A stretch of 40,208 nucleotides of DNA from contig JAVBNU010000017.1 of assembly GCA_031551265.1 (NCBI GenBank), forward strand, positions 1 to 40,208. The letters run 5' to 3'. The notes below the pieces were generated by a model. That model searched no databases and had not been told where the DNA came from. It was given only the letters and a program-made list of their open reading frames with translations. Shown here one piece after another: positions 31,660 to 39,646 of the stretch. Source of the DNA: JAVBNU01 sp031551265 (lineage in GTDB: Bacteria > Cyanobacteriota > Vampirovibrionia > Gastranaerophilales > Gastranaerophilaceae). Position numbers and translations under genes: made by a program. Position 1 is the first letter of the stretch, and every line of letters begins with the position of its first letter.

Positions 31660-32058
31660 ATGGAAATAGTAGCAATGGGCCCAAGAAGTGCCGCAAATGT
31701 TCAAAGTGTCATAGCAGCTCCAAGCTCTGCGGTTAGTGCAAGCGCCGCAGGCGTAGAGAATGTAGTAGCTTCTGGTGTCAAAGGCGCTCAAAGCCTCACC
31801 TTGGCTCCAGCCGCTGCGACGAGTACAGAGAATGCAATCTCAAAAGCAGCAAGTAATTTAACATCTTCAGTGGATACATTTACTATGAGTACTAAAAAAG
31901 GTGCTAAGGCACTAAGAGGTTGGGGTGGTTATGCTCTAGATAGTCTTAAACTTCAAACTAAAGCTGGCTACGTTGGTTATGGAGCTCTTATATTAGCTGC
32001 AGGTACAGGAATCTACATGTGGGCTACAAGTGGTAAAAATAAATCAACGGTTAACTAG
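31660..32058 (+). CDS. Small Ala/Ser-rich protein with C-terminal membrane helix
   Basis: The 132-residue protein is not recognised. Residues 1-85 are Ala/Ser/Val-rich and probably amphipathic or disordered. A short basic Gly-rich hinge (KKGAKALRGWGGYALD) leads to one hydrophobic helix (about residues 104-125, VGYGALILAAGTGIYMW) and a basic tail. This looks like a tail-anchored or single-pass membrane protein. AAAGGAAG lies 10 nt before the ATG, its promoter is clear and a strong terminator follows, so it is a genuine monocistronic gene. It lies amid palindromic repeats, downstream of the 735-residue protein; a functional link is only a guess. Confidence 0.72.
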   Translation: MEIVAMGPRSAANVQSVIAAPSSAVSASAAGVENVVASGVKGAQSLTLAPAAATSTENAISKAASNLTSSVDTFTMSTKKGAKALRGWGGYALDSLKLQTKAGYVGYGALILAAGTGIYMWATSGKNKSTVN

Positions 32059-32089
32059 TCGTTATAGTAATTTTAATTAATAATACTCA

Positions 32090-32124
32090 AACAAAGGAAG
32101 CATAAACGCTTCCTTTGTTGTTTT
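32090..32124 (+). terminator. Intrinsic terminator of the small membrane protein gene
   Basis: A perfect 12-bp stem (32090-32101 with 32108-32119, AACAAAGGAAGC arm) has a 6-nt loop and is followed by GTTTT. Confidence 0.9.
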
Positions 32125-32172
32125 GAATGGTTTTTTGCTTTACGTTGGCGTGAAGGCGCTGCACTCTCTCAT

Positions 32173-32321
32173 GTCATACCGGCCTTTGAGCCGGTATCTT
32201 ACCAATGGAGTATTAGGTCTTTTTGCGTTAAAAATAAAAAGTAACATCGGATAGATCCCGGATAGTACTCAACCCTAATGCTCGCTGTCGCTTGCAAAGG
32301 CTTTAGTGCTTCCGGGATGAC
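32173..32321. repeat. GTCA/TGAC element, ACCGGCC type, tandem copy 1
   Basis: It begins GTCATACCGGCC with hairpin ACCGGC/GCCGGT and ends TTCCGGGATGAC. The left arm is of another type than the right arm, which matches the CCCGGA type, so the element looks mosaic. Confidence 0.75.
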
Positions 32322-32369
32322 AGCATGCTTGATGACTTGTGTATTGGGTTGCAGACTGCATTCTCTCAT

Positions 32370-32517
32370 GTCATACCGGCCTTTGAGCCGGTATTATACC
32401 GATGTGGCAATAAATCCTCTTACGTTGGAATAAAAAGTAATGTAAAGCAGATCACCAATAGTACTCAATCCTAATGCTCGCTACCGCTCGCAAAGGTTTT
32501 AGAACTTCCGGGATGAC
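32370..32517. repeat. GTCA/TGAC element, ACCGGCC type, tandem copy 2
   Basis: Same order of blocks as the copy 197 bp upstream, with scattered changes. The 14-bp flank CTGCAC/TTCTCTCAT precedes both copies, so the duplicated unit is larger than the element. Together the copies fill the 32059-32540 gap after the terminator. Confidence 0.75.
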
Positions 32518-32540
32518 GGATCGTTGGTAGTAGTAATATG

Positions 32541-33452
32541 CTATTTAATATGGTTTTTCAGTTCGTCGCGGATGTCGTTGAGAGGGCCGTTGTTGGGCGC
32601 TTTTATGTTGCTGTAGTATTTTTTAATGTATGTAACCGGGAATTTCGGTATCCAGCTAAAATTCATTATTATATTAACGCTATCTGCGCCTTGAGAGTAC
32701 ATCAGCTCATCTATGGTTTGTTCGTAGGAGGGTGACATTACTGAAAATATTTTTAGAAAATAGTTTGTGGCTGAGACGACAGAGTATCCTGATGTGGCGA
32801 CTGGGCTGGTTAGGATTTTTGTTATCGCGAACTCTTTGTCATCGTAGGTTATTCTGATGACGTCTTCGGGGAGTTCTAGATTGCCTGATGAAAGTTCAGA
32901 GATTTCGTACCATTGGCCGGCATATTTAACGCGCATTTTGTCGCGTTCGGGCATGTAGATATTGTCGAAGTGGTTGGCTAAAAGTTCTTTGCCTTCTGCG
33001 CTTAGCACGCCGTATTTGTAGTTTTTGCATGTTAAGAACATTCCGCCCCAAAGCGGCTCGATAGAGGAGTATTCAGGCTGAATAATTGCGGTGCCTTTTT
33101 CGTCGTAGAGCCCGTAATCTCTTTCATTCCCAAGTTTGGCGTATTTGCCGAACATTCTGTCGGCGTGGTCGTATTTTGGCTTAACCAGATAGTCACCTGA
33201 GGCGTCTATCAACCCGAATTTGTTTCCTTTTTGGCATAGCCATGCTGAATTCCCTACCTTGATGAGCTTTTTAAAAACCGGTTTAACGAGGATATCGCCT
33301 TTTTCGGATTTGAGACCAAATTTATTGTTTTCAGCAAAAACTTCAATGGGCACGGAAGTGAGAACGGCATCCTGAATGTCTTGGGTTGCAACCCCATACA
33401 CCGTATTTGTGCAAATTAATGCTAAACATAAAATAATTAAAATCTTTCTCAT
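32541..33452 (-). CDS. Secreted WG-repeat protein
   Basis: About 303 residues. MRKILIILCLALICTNTVYG is a Sec signal peptide. Residues 30-170 hold four or five WG-type repeats (NKFGLKSEKGDILVKPVF, NKFGLIDASGDYLVKPKY, YGLYDEKGTAIIQPEY, YKYGVLSAEGKEL), a beta-propeller-like or beta-sheet repeat of unknown role found in many bacteria. The C-terminal 120 residues are an unrecognised domain. The start at 33452 is chosen because it begins the signal peptide; six more residues are possible from an ATG at 33470. It is divergent from the AsmA-like gene and shares its tiny control region. Location is periplasmic or outer-surface. Confidence 0.82.
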   Translation of the reverse strand: MRKILIILCLALICTNTVYGVATQDIQDAVLTSVPIEVFAENNKFGLKSEKGDILVKPVFKKLIKVGNSAWLCQKGNKFGLIDASGDYLVKPKYDHADRMFGKYAKLGNERDYGLYDEKGTAIIQPEYSSIEPLWGGMFLTCKNYKYGVLSAEGKELLANHFDNIYMPERDKMRVKYAGQWYEISELSSGNLELPEDVIRITYDDKEFAITKILTSPVATSGYSVVSATNYFLKIFSVMSPSYEQTIDELMYSQGADSVNIIMNFSWIPKFPVTYIKKYYSNIKAPNNGPLNDIRDELKNHIK

Positions 33453-33465
33453 TCTATAGTATAAT
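33437..33465 (+). promoter_or_regulatory. Promoter of the AsmA-like gene, overlapping a divergent one
   Basis: TTAAAA (33437-33442), a 17-bp spacer and a perfect TATAAT (33460-33465) end 9 bp before the ATG at 33475. The start site would fall about 3 nt before the ATG. On the other strand TATTAT or TATACT in the same place could serve the WG-repeat gene. Confidence 0.6.
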
Positions 33466-33474
33466 ATCATAATT

Positions 33475-36294
33475 ATGGAGAGCGAAAAAGGTACAAAGAA
33501 AAAATCTTATAAAGCGGCCAAAATAATTGCTGCTGTGTTGGCTTTGACTACTGTGATTGTGGTAGTTGGCGCTGTTGTTTTATACGTGCGCTGGATTCCG
33601 ATGCTTGTACAAAATCCAAAAGTGATTAAGTACGTACAAAAAGAGGTGACTAAGACATTGAAGGCGGATTTAGAGATTAAAAATCCTGCTATAGTGACAC
33701 ACTTTTCGCCTGAAATTGAGTTTAGCGTTGACGGTATATATCTGACAAAAGAAGGTAAGAAGCTTTTAGATATTGAGAATTTGGATGGCGCAATTTCTTT
33801 TGCACAGCTTTATAATAAAAAAATTGTTTTAAAACGGCTGATTTTTGACAACGTTTTTGCTGACGTGAACAAAATAATGGAGTTGACCGAGGAAGAAGAG
33901 AAGAAAGAGCCTGAAAAAACTGACTGGGATTTTGCGTGGACTGAGGCTGAGCTCGGGTTGAAGAAGTTTTCGATTTTATACGCGCCGAATGAGGAAACCA
34001 GTCTGAAAATCAGTGGTTACGACGTTAACGCTGCGGAAGCCGATGGGCGTAAATATGTGCATTTCAACGTGTTGGCTGATATAACAAGAAATAAAAAAAG
34101 TTTACAGCTAAAATTTGTAGACAACAACAAGGTTTATATCAAAGACAGGAAGCTGTTTTTGGATGATTTTAGTTTTGATATTAACAAATCAAAAATTCTT
34201 GTTAATTCTGTCGCCGATGAGAACAGTCATTTTAGTGCGGCGCTTAATGCTAAACATTTTGATGTTGCTGATGCAGTAGAGCTTATAAACTCCGATTTGG
34301 TCGTTCCAAACGGGAGCGAAATGCTTTCATACTTTGATAATGTGAAAGGTCATTTTAATTTTAATATTGATGTTAAGGATAGTGACATTAATGGTCGAAT
34401 TAATCTTGAGTCGGTCAAGCTCGACATAGTTCCGTTGAATAACCTGCCGGTTACGGCCACAACAGGCTATGTGACGATTGATAATAACCAAATTTTAATC
34501 AAAGATTTTGCCGGCTACTATGGCAAAAGTAAAGATAACAAGGTCACGATGGAAGGTCGGGTCAAGGATTACGTGAAGTCTGTTGATACTGAGATTGTGA
34601 TTAAGGGGCTAGCGACAAATGAACTGACGAAAAATTATATTTCAAAACTTGCGAACTGTAAGATTGAGCTGATCGGAGACGCGCCAACTCGACTGACTGT
34701 GAAATCAATTTATAACAAACTCGATATTGAGTGGATTTTTTATGTGAAGCGTGAAAATGATATTTTGTTGGAAGGCTCTTCGTTTAGTCCGCTGCATTAT
34801 GACAGGGCGTTGAAGGCTGATTTTCATATGGAAAACGATTTATTTACGATAAAGTCGATTGATTATTTTATTGCGCAAGAAATGAAGCGCGGAATGGAGA
34901 TTAAGCCTATAATCAGCGTTACAGGCAACTTAGACGCTCGTGATTTTTCAATAAAAGACATCGGGTTCAAAATTACTAAGCCGCTGCCCAGTGAGTTTTT
35001 GAATTTGTTCGTTGGTGAAAAAACGTTCAAAAAAGGCACAGTCGCCGGGTATTTGCAATATATTAATACCGGCAAATATCCACGTATTGACGGCAAATTG
35101 GAAATGGAGGGTGTCAGAATCCCAAGTCAAAGGCTTTCAATCAAAAAAGGTGTAATGACCACTGATAACAATCATATTTCTATTGATGCTAACGGCCGTT
35201 TTCGTAAAACGGATTACCATTTTGACGGAAATATAGACAACAAAATGATTCTGCCGATTGTTGTTAAGGATGTGAATCTTAAAATCGAAAATCTTGATAT
35301 GAATCAGATGATGGCTTCGCTTGAAAAGCAGGCTCAGAGAGAGAAAGACAAAGAGCCTCAACCTGAAAATCATTATGGGCTAAAAATGCCTCCTGCAAGT
35401 AGCAACGGAGAAGAAACAGACACTCCCTACGTATTTATGCCTAATATGATTGTTGTTGAAAAATGTAATTTCAAGCTTGATAAAGGTTTGTATAAGGAGA
35501 TTAATTTCGGTAATATTGATGCGCAGCTGACGCTCGATAAAGACGGAAATTTGGATATTTTCTCAAATTGGTTCGACTTCGCAGAATGGATTTCTACATT
35601 GAAAGTCAAATGTGATTTGGCTAGGTTCAAATACTATATTCTACATGGCTGCAAAAATGTTGATGTAGATTTGCTTGGGACGTCTTTGCTATACCTGAAA
35701 AAAGAAATCACAGGCAAGGCAAGTGCGTTGATTGAGTTGAACACTGATGAAAAATTCAAAATGAACGGCTTGATAAGATTTACGGTGATAGACGGTACGA
35801 TTACCAAGCTAGGTTTGGTGCAGTATATGTTGAATGTCGCCGCGCTTTTCAGAAATCCGATAGTAATGGTTAGTCCTTCGACGCTGGTTGATTTGGTTAA
35901 CGTGCCTGAGGGTACTTTTGAGCTTATCGATGGTGAGCTTAATATAAAAGATAACATCGTTGAACGTATGAAAATCAAATCAAAATCGCCCCAACTGAGC
36001 TCATTCATTGCAGGCAGATTTAATCTTGAAACCAGAGATACATCTTTGAGAATTTATACCAAATTCAGCAGTAAAAACAAAGGCGCTGCAGGCTTCTTGA
36101 GGAATATTTCACTAAACAGACTCGCGCAAAAAATGTCGCATAGCGATAAAAATGATATGAATTATTACTCGGCAGAAATTTCGCAACTGCCTGAAATCCA
36201 AGCAAAAGAAGAAGATTGCCAAATTTTCCTAACAAAAGTAGAAGGTGATGTTGAGCATAACAATTTCATCTCGTCTTTGAAGAAGATTAAGTAG
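33475..36294 (+). CDS. AsmA-like envelope protein, 939 residues
   Basis: One N-terminal transmembrane helix (about residues 17-40) anchors a very long periplasmic beta-rich part, as in AsmA/YhdP/TamB-like repeating-beta-groove proteins. Typical AsmA-like strings are the early block NPAIVTHFSPEIEFSVDGIYLTK-like segment (about 62-85) and the C-terminal DGTITKLGLVQ... then GTFELIDGELNIKDN and SPQLSSFIAGRFNLETRDTSL. Such proteins are thought to move phospholipids between inner and outer membranes, so this also supports a diderm envelope. No Shine-Dalgarno sequence precedes the ATG, and a TAG 16 nt upstream rules out a longer start. It is divergent from the WG-repeat gene. Confidence 0.82.
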   Translation: MESEKGTKKKSYKAAKIIAAVLALTTVIVVVGAVVLYVRWIPMLVQNPKVIKYVQKEVTKTLKADLEIKNPAIVTHFSPEIEFSVDGIYLTKEGKKLLDIENLDGAISFAQLYNKKIVLKRLIFDNVFADVNKIMELTEEEEKKEPEKTDWDFAWTEAELGLKKFSILYAPNEETSLKISGYDVNAAEADGRKYVHFNVLADITRNKKSLQLKFVDNNKVYIKDRKLFLDDFSFDINKSKILVNSVADENSHFSAALNAKHFDVADAVELINSDLVVPNGSEMLSYFDNVKGHFNFNIDVKDSDINGRINLESVKLDIVPLNNLPVTATTGYVTIDNNQILIKDFAGYYGKSKDNKVTMEGRVKDYVKSVDTEIVIKGLATNELTKNYISKLANCKIELIGDAPTRLTVKSIYNKLDIEWIFYVKRENDILLEGSSFSPLHYDRALKADFHMENDLFTIKSIDYFIAQEMKRGMEIKPIISVTGNLDARDFSIKDIGFKITKPLPSEFLNLFVGEKTFKKGTVAGYLQYINTGKYPRIDGKLEMEGVRIPSQRLSIKKGVMTTDNNHISIDANGRFRKTDYHFDGNIDNKMILPIVVKDVNLKIENLDMNQMMASLEKQAQREKDKEPQPENHYGLKMPPASSNGEETDTPYVFMPNMIVVEKCNFKLDKGLYKEINFGNIDAQLTLDKDGNLDIFSNWFDFAEWISTLKVKCDLARFKYYILHGCKNVDVDLLGTSLLYLKKEITGKASALIELNTDEKFKMNGLIRFTVIDGTITKLGLVQYMLNVAALFRNPIVMVSPSTLVDLVNVPEGTFELIDGELNIKDNIVERMKIKSKSPQLSSFIAGRFNLETRDTSLRIYTKFSSKNKGAAGFLRNISLNRLAQKMSHSDKNDMNYYSAEISQLPEIQAKEEDCQIFLTKVEGDVEHNNFISSLKKIK

Positions 36295-36323
36295 TTTATA
36301 TTTAAGATATAATTAACCAATAC

Positions 36324-36454
36324 GTCAGCCCACAACGTAGGTTGTCTTATGTAATTTAAGCGCAAACAAGTGGGCTATCAGAATCACTTGCAAACACGAT
36401 ACTCCACTTGTACACGATGTAAATATAATTCAATGTCTAATGTCGTGGAGTGAC
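36324..36454. repeat. GTCA/TGAC element, GCCCAC type
   Basis: It begins GTCAGCCCAC and ends GTGGAGTGAC (8 of 10 inverted matches). Two overlapping dyads lie within: AGCCCAC/GTGGGCT (36327-36376) and ACTCCAC/GTGGAGT (36401-36451). A degenerate GTAG...TTTCTACCCTAAC hairpin follows at about 36486-36510. Confidence 0.6.
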
Positions 36455-36516
36455 ATAAGCCTCTCCATAAAGATAAAGATAGAATGTAGGCGCGGTTTCT
36501 ACCCTAACATTATAAC

Positions 36517-36996
36517 TTAGTTTGCATCGTTCTTTTGAAATTTGACTTTTCGCATAAGCTTGTCATCTTCTTCCTGTAAGGTTGTTGGATTTACCCAGGA
36601 GCGATACTTTAGAGTTTTTGTAATTGGGCAATTATTACCCTGCCATTGCCCTGTTTTAACTACTTCTTCGCTATCTACTTCTAAAATTCGTGTACATGAG
36701 ACGCTTTGAGCCCCACCATAAGAAAGTGCATTTATGTATGACGTATTGCCGTAGGTGTTGACTGTGCCACTTGTTTCAGTGGGTGCATAGAAAGTGCCGT
36801 CTTGTCGCCAGTAATATAGTTTTCTGCCGGCAATAGTCTTTTCTTCTGACGGGTATCCCCATTTATCTATTACTGTGTTTATGTTTTGACCGACCCAACT
36901 GTTTAAAACGGCTTTCATTGTACTATCCATGCCTGCCGCACCTACTGCGCCTGAGAATATTAACGTTGTGAGACACAAAACCATAACTTTTTTCAT
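36517..36996 (-). CDS. Small secreted protein with BamE/SmpA-like segment
   Basis: The 159-residue protein has a signal peptide (MKKVMVLCLTTLIFSGAVGA). The next 45 residues (LNSWVGQNINTVIDKWGYPSEE, then GRKLYYW) resemble the small alpha/beta segment of SmpA/BamE-like proteins, where a W-G-x-P turn is common. A Thr/Asn/Tyr/Ser-rich middle and two Cys, probably disulfide-bonded, follow. It lacks a lipobox, so it would be soluble in the periplasm. AAAGGAAAAAG precedes the ATG. The function is not known. It is divergent from the Rrf2 gene. Confidence 0.72.
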   Translation of the reverse strand: MKKVMVLCLTTLIFSGAVGAAGMDSTMKAVLNSWVGQNINTVIDKWGYPSEEKTIAGRKLYYWRQDGTFYAPTETSGTVNTYGNTSYINALSYGGAQSVSCTRILEVDSEEVVKTGQWQGNNCPITKTLKYRSWVNPTTLQEEDDKLMRKVKFQKNDAN

Positions 36997-37062
36997 AAAC
37001 TTTTTCCTTTAGCATAACTATTTTCTCAATAATACATAAAAATATAACTTTTTTAAATACAC

Positions 37063-37091
37063 TTGACAAAACATAATATTGGTATTATAGT
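37063..37091 (+). promoter_or_regulatory. Promoter and possible operator of the rrf2-type gene
   Basis: A consensus TTGACA (37063-37068), 17-bp spacer and TATAGT (37086-37091) precede the regulator. TATTA-N6-TAATA (37083-37098) covers the -10 box and continues into an A/T-rich partly symmetric stretch, a plausible autoregulatory site for an Rrf2 dimer. Confidence 0.65.
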
Positions 37092-37124
37092 ACTAATATA
37101 CCATAATAAAGAATGAGGTTAACA

Positions 37125-37517
37125 ATGATTGAACTTTCAGAAGCTACAGCAATTGCACTCCACGCGATGACATACATTGCAGGAAAAAATGAAGTGGTAT
37201 CGTTAAAAGAAATTGCAGAAAGGTTTGATGTTTCGGAACATCATCTTTCTAAGGTTTTGCAAAGATTGGTCAAGGCCGGTTATTTGGTCTCTACCAAGGG
37301 GCCAAAGGGCGGATTTAGAATTGCCGGGGAATGCGAAAATGCCTCGTTTATGGAAATTTATGAAATTATTGAAGGCAAATATATTCGCAAAAGCTGTCTG
37401 TTCGCTTCAAAAACAGGTGCAAAATGCTGCTGCGTTATGGGCGGGTTGTTGAATGAGATAAACGATAAATTTGAAACCTTTATGAAAACCCACAAAATTA
37501 ATGAAAATGTGTTCTAA
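37125..37517 (+). CDS. Rrf2-family (IscR-like) Fe-S regulator
   Basis: About 130 residues. The winged helix (SEATAIALHAMTYIAG, VSLKEIAERFDVSEHHLSKVLQRLVKAGYLVSTKGPKGGF) is typical of Rrf2. The cluster loop is RKSCLFASKTGAKCCCVMGGL, with one Cys, an eight-residue spacer and three adjacent Cys, so an Fe-S cofactor is likely although the spacing differs from the C-x5-C-x5-C of IscR. The ATG at 37125 has GAGG 6 nt ahead; the upstream ATG at 37113 lacks one. The gene is followed after 12 nt by a ferredoxin-domain gene and probably senses redox or Fe-S status to control it and itself. Confidence 0.9.
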   Translation: MIELSEATAIALHAMTYIAGKNEVVSLKEIAERFDVSEHHLSKVLQRLVKAGYLVSTKGPKGGFRIAGECENASFMEIYEIIEGKYIRKSCLFASKTGAKCCCVMGGLLNEINDKFETFMKTHKINENVF

Positions 37518-37529
37518 GGAGGAATGACT

Positions 37530-38348
37530 ATGAAACGAAAAATTATTAGTATTGATGAAAATAAATGTAACGGCTGCGGCGTGTGTATACCTGATTGCCC
37601 TGAGGGCGCGTTGCAGGTTATTGATGGCAAAGCAAGGCTTGTGAGTGATTTGTATTGTGACGGATTGGGCGCGTGTTTGAAGGCCTGCCCTCAAGACGCA
37701 ATGAAAATCGAAGAACGCGAAGCTGAGCCTTATGACGAGTACAAGGTTATGGAGAATGTCGCGGCAGGCGGGGTTAATGTTATCAAAGCGCATTTGAAAC
37801 ACCTGAAAAGTCACGGTGAAGAAGCGTTTTACGCACAAGCGATAGATTATTTGAACAAAAATAATATTGAGGTGCCTGATTTTGAGGACAAACTTCCTTG
37901 TGGCTGCCCGGGTACGATGATGAAGGACTTACGCTCACAAAAACCAAGTACAACTGAAGAAACGCCTTCTGTACAAATGAATTCTGAGTTAACTAATTGG
38001 CCGATACAATTGAAGCTCTTGAATCCTGCTGCTACATATTTGAAAGGTGCGGATTTAATAATCGCTGCTGATTGTACAGCGTTTGCGTATGCTAATTTCC
38101 ATAAAAAGTTTCTTAAAAATAAAGTGCTCACTATGTTTTGTCCAAAGCTTGATGACGAGCAAAATATTTATGTGGACAAATTGGCGCAGATTTTTGAGAC
38201 ACAGGATATTCAGTCTGTTTCAATTGTGCATATGGAGGTTCCATGTTGCGGCGGCGTCGAAAGCATTGTCCGAGCTGCAATGCAGAAGGTAAATAAAAAT
38301 ATTACAATGAAAGATTACACGATTTCGCTGCAAGGTGAATTAGTCTAA
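37530..38348 (+). CDS. Ferredoxin-domain protein with Cys-rich C-terminal part
   Basis: About 272 residues. The N-terminus is a 2[4Fe-4S] ferredoxin domain: CNGCGVCIPDCPEGAL and then a second set CDGLGACLKACPQDAM, in which the first CxxC reads CDGLGAC, so its ligand pattern is atypical. The C-terminal 170 residues (LPCGCPGTMMKD, ADCTAFAY, EVPCCGGV) carry further conserved-looking Cys and are annotated in other anaerobes simply as a 4Fe-4S or iron-sulfur-binding protein next to an Rrf2 gene. A redox-sensing or electron-transfer role is inferred. The ATG at 37530 is preferred to 37524 because AAGGAGG then has a normal 7-nt spacing. A strong terminator follows. Confidence 0.82.
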   Translation: MKRKIISIDENKCNGCGVCIPDCPEGALQVIDGKARLVSDLYCDGLGACLKACPQDAMKIEEREAEPYDEYKVMENVAAGGVNVIKAHLKHLKSHGEEAFYAQAIDYLNKNNIEVPDFEDKLPCGCPGTMMKDLRSQKPSTTEETPSVQMNSELTNWPIQLKLLNPAATYLKGADLIIAADCTAFAYANFHKKFLKNKVLTMFCPKLDDEQNIYVDKLAQIFETQDIQSVSIVHMEVPCCGGVESIVRAAMQKVNKNITMKDYTISLQGELV

Positions 38349-38351
38349 AAT

Positions 38352-38378
38352 AAAAGCCTCTCGTAGAGAGGCTTTTTT
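38352..38378 (+). terminator. Intrinsic terminator of the rrf2-ferredoxin operon
   Basis: A perfect 11-bp stem AAAAGCCTCTC/GAGAGGCTTTT with a 3-nt loop is followed by TT, directly after the stop. The A-run on the left makes it bidirectional, serving also the convergent peptidase gene. Confidence 0.92.
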
Positions 38379-38388
38379 AATGCTTTGA

Positions 38389-39441
38389 CTATGCTTGAAG
38401 GCAGCCGGTTAAATCCCAGGATTTTTTGAATACTGATTTTTTCCCTTTTGCGTCAGTGTGGTGCATAACGTCATTTTTTGCGAGATCTTTTATGCCTGAT
38501 TTTTTCTGTACGTTTGATTCACGCAAACCTACGTCTTTAGAACTCAAGAAAGGGTATTTTTTGCGATTATTTCGAACGTAATTGCCTAATGATTCTCCGG
38601 CTATCATTGCGCGTGGCTCGTTGCCGGTCATTTTGTGATCACGAGCTAACATGTCACCGCTGGCGTGTCCCATTTCGTGTATCAATGATATTGCGCTGTG
38701 AAGAGTACCTTGGCTTAGTGATGAAGGCGTCACGGTTATACTGTTGCTCCCGTATCCTTGATATGTGCCTCCAACATTAGCGGTTTCTCCCGGCTTGATG
38801 CTGTATTTTATTTTATCTTTGTTTGCAATCATGTAATTCATTATTTGGTTGCGGTACTCTTGTGTCATTCTTGTGTCGTCAGACTTAAAGTTGGGGTCTT
38901 TTGGGTTGTAATTTTTTAGGAAATCACACATCATATCGAATTGTTTGCTCAATTGTTGCGGTACTTTTTTCTTCAAGTCGCTTACCGCGTTGTCAAACGC
39001 TTTCATATCAGGATTAGCTGAAGCTTTATTCCACATTGCTTTGTCTGCACCTTCAGGCGCCGGTGAAGGTTTGAAATCTTTTGACTGGTTATTAGTATTA
39101 TTTACGGATGTGTCTTTTTCTTGTATTTTATTCTGGTCGTTGTTTGCTGTACTGTTGTTGCTTTTGATAAAGCTGTCACTGTTATCGTTATTGCTGGAAT
39201 CGTTGTCTACGTCGGTATCGGAGTTGGTTTGATTGAAAATAGTGTTGCCTTTGTTGTTAACATTGCAGCGATTGTTGTTGCAGTTGCAATCGTTGTTAAA
39301 ACAGTTGTTGTGTTTAGAACGGCCACCACGTCTCATGCCGCGCATCTGATTCTTATTACCTTCATTGCCCTCGGTATTATTACCGTGGTTGCGACCTTTG
39401 CGTCGACCTCCGAACAGACTGCTAAGTAGTCCAAAAAGCAT
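38389..39441 (-). CDS. Zincin metallopeptidase with low-complexity N-terminus
   Basis: A 350-residue protein. Residues 1-10 are hydrophobic (MLFGLLSSLF) and could be a short membrane-targeting segment; residues 11-125 are Arg/Gly-, then Asn/Cys-, then Asp/Ser/Asn-rich low-complexity sequence with five Cys. The C-terminal half is a zinc-peptidase domain: IHEMGHASGDM supplies HExxH (His255, Glu256, His259), and NEPRAMIAGE about 15 residues later offers Glu275 as third ligand. The region around it (NSITVTPSSLSQGTLH) is reminiscent of the M91/NleD-like effector peptidases, but this is a loose resemblance. GGGAG precedes the ATG. Substrate unknown; a secreted or surface protease is the best guess. 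Confidence 0.72.
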   Translation of the reverse strand: MLFGLLSSLFGGRRKGRNHGNNTEGNEGNKNQMRGMRRGGRSKHNNCFNNDCNCNNNRCNVNNKGNTIFNQTNSDTDVDNDSSNNDNSDSFIKSNNSTANNDQNKIQEKDTSVNNTNNQSKDFKPSPAPEGADKAMWNKASANPDMKAFDNAVSDLKKKVPQQLSKQFDMMCDFLKNYNPKDPNFKSDDTRMTQEYRNQIMNYMIANKDKIKYSIKPGETANVGGTYQGYGSNSITVTPSSLSQGTLHSAISLIHEMGHASGDMLARDHKMTGNEPRAMIAGESLGNYVRNNRKKYPFLSSKDVGLRESNVQKKSGIKDLAKNDVMHHTDAKGKKSVFKKSWDLTGCLQA

Positions 39442-39646
39442 AATCGTTACTCCCTAAATTTAATTTTAATCTCTATACTCTCTTATTTGTTGTTGTGATA
39501 AATACAAAAATGTATAAACTCCCTTACAATAATAAAGTTATTTTTTCGCAAAAAATTGCCTTTTTTGCGGCCTAAAATCACAAAAATTTACATTTCTGTG
39601 ATATTTCTCTGTGTGCTACCCGTGAAGTATGTACAATTAGCCGGCT

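Noticed and set aside
30556..32517. Regularly spaced repeats suggestive of a CRISPR array
   Set aside because: The repeats are palindromes of different types and lengths with irregular spacing, not identical direct repeats with uniform spacers, and no cas gene is present.
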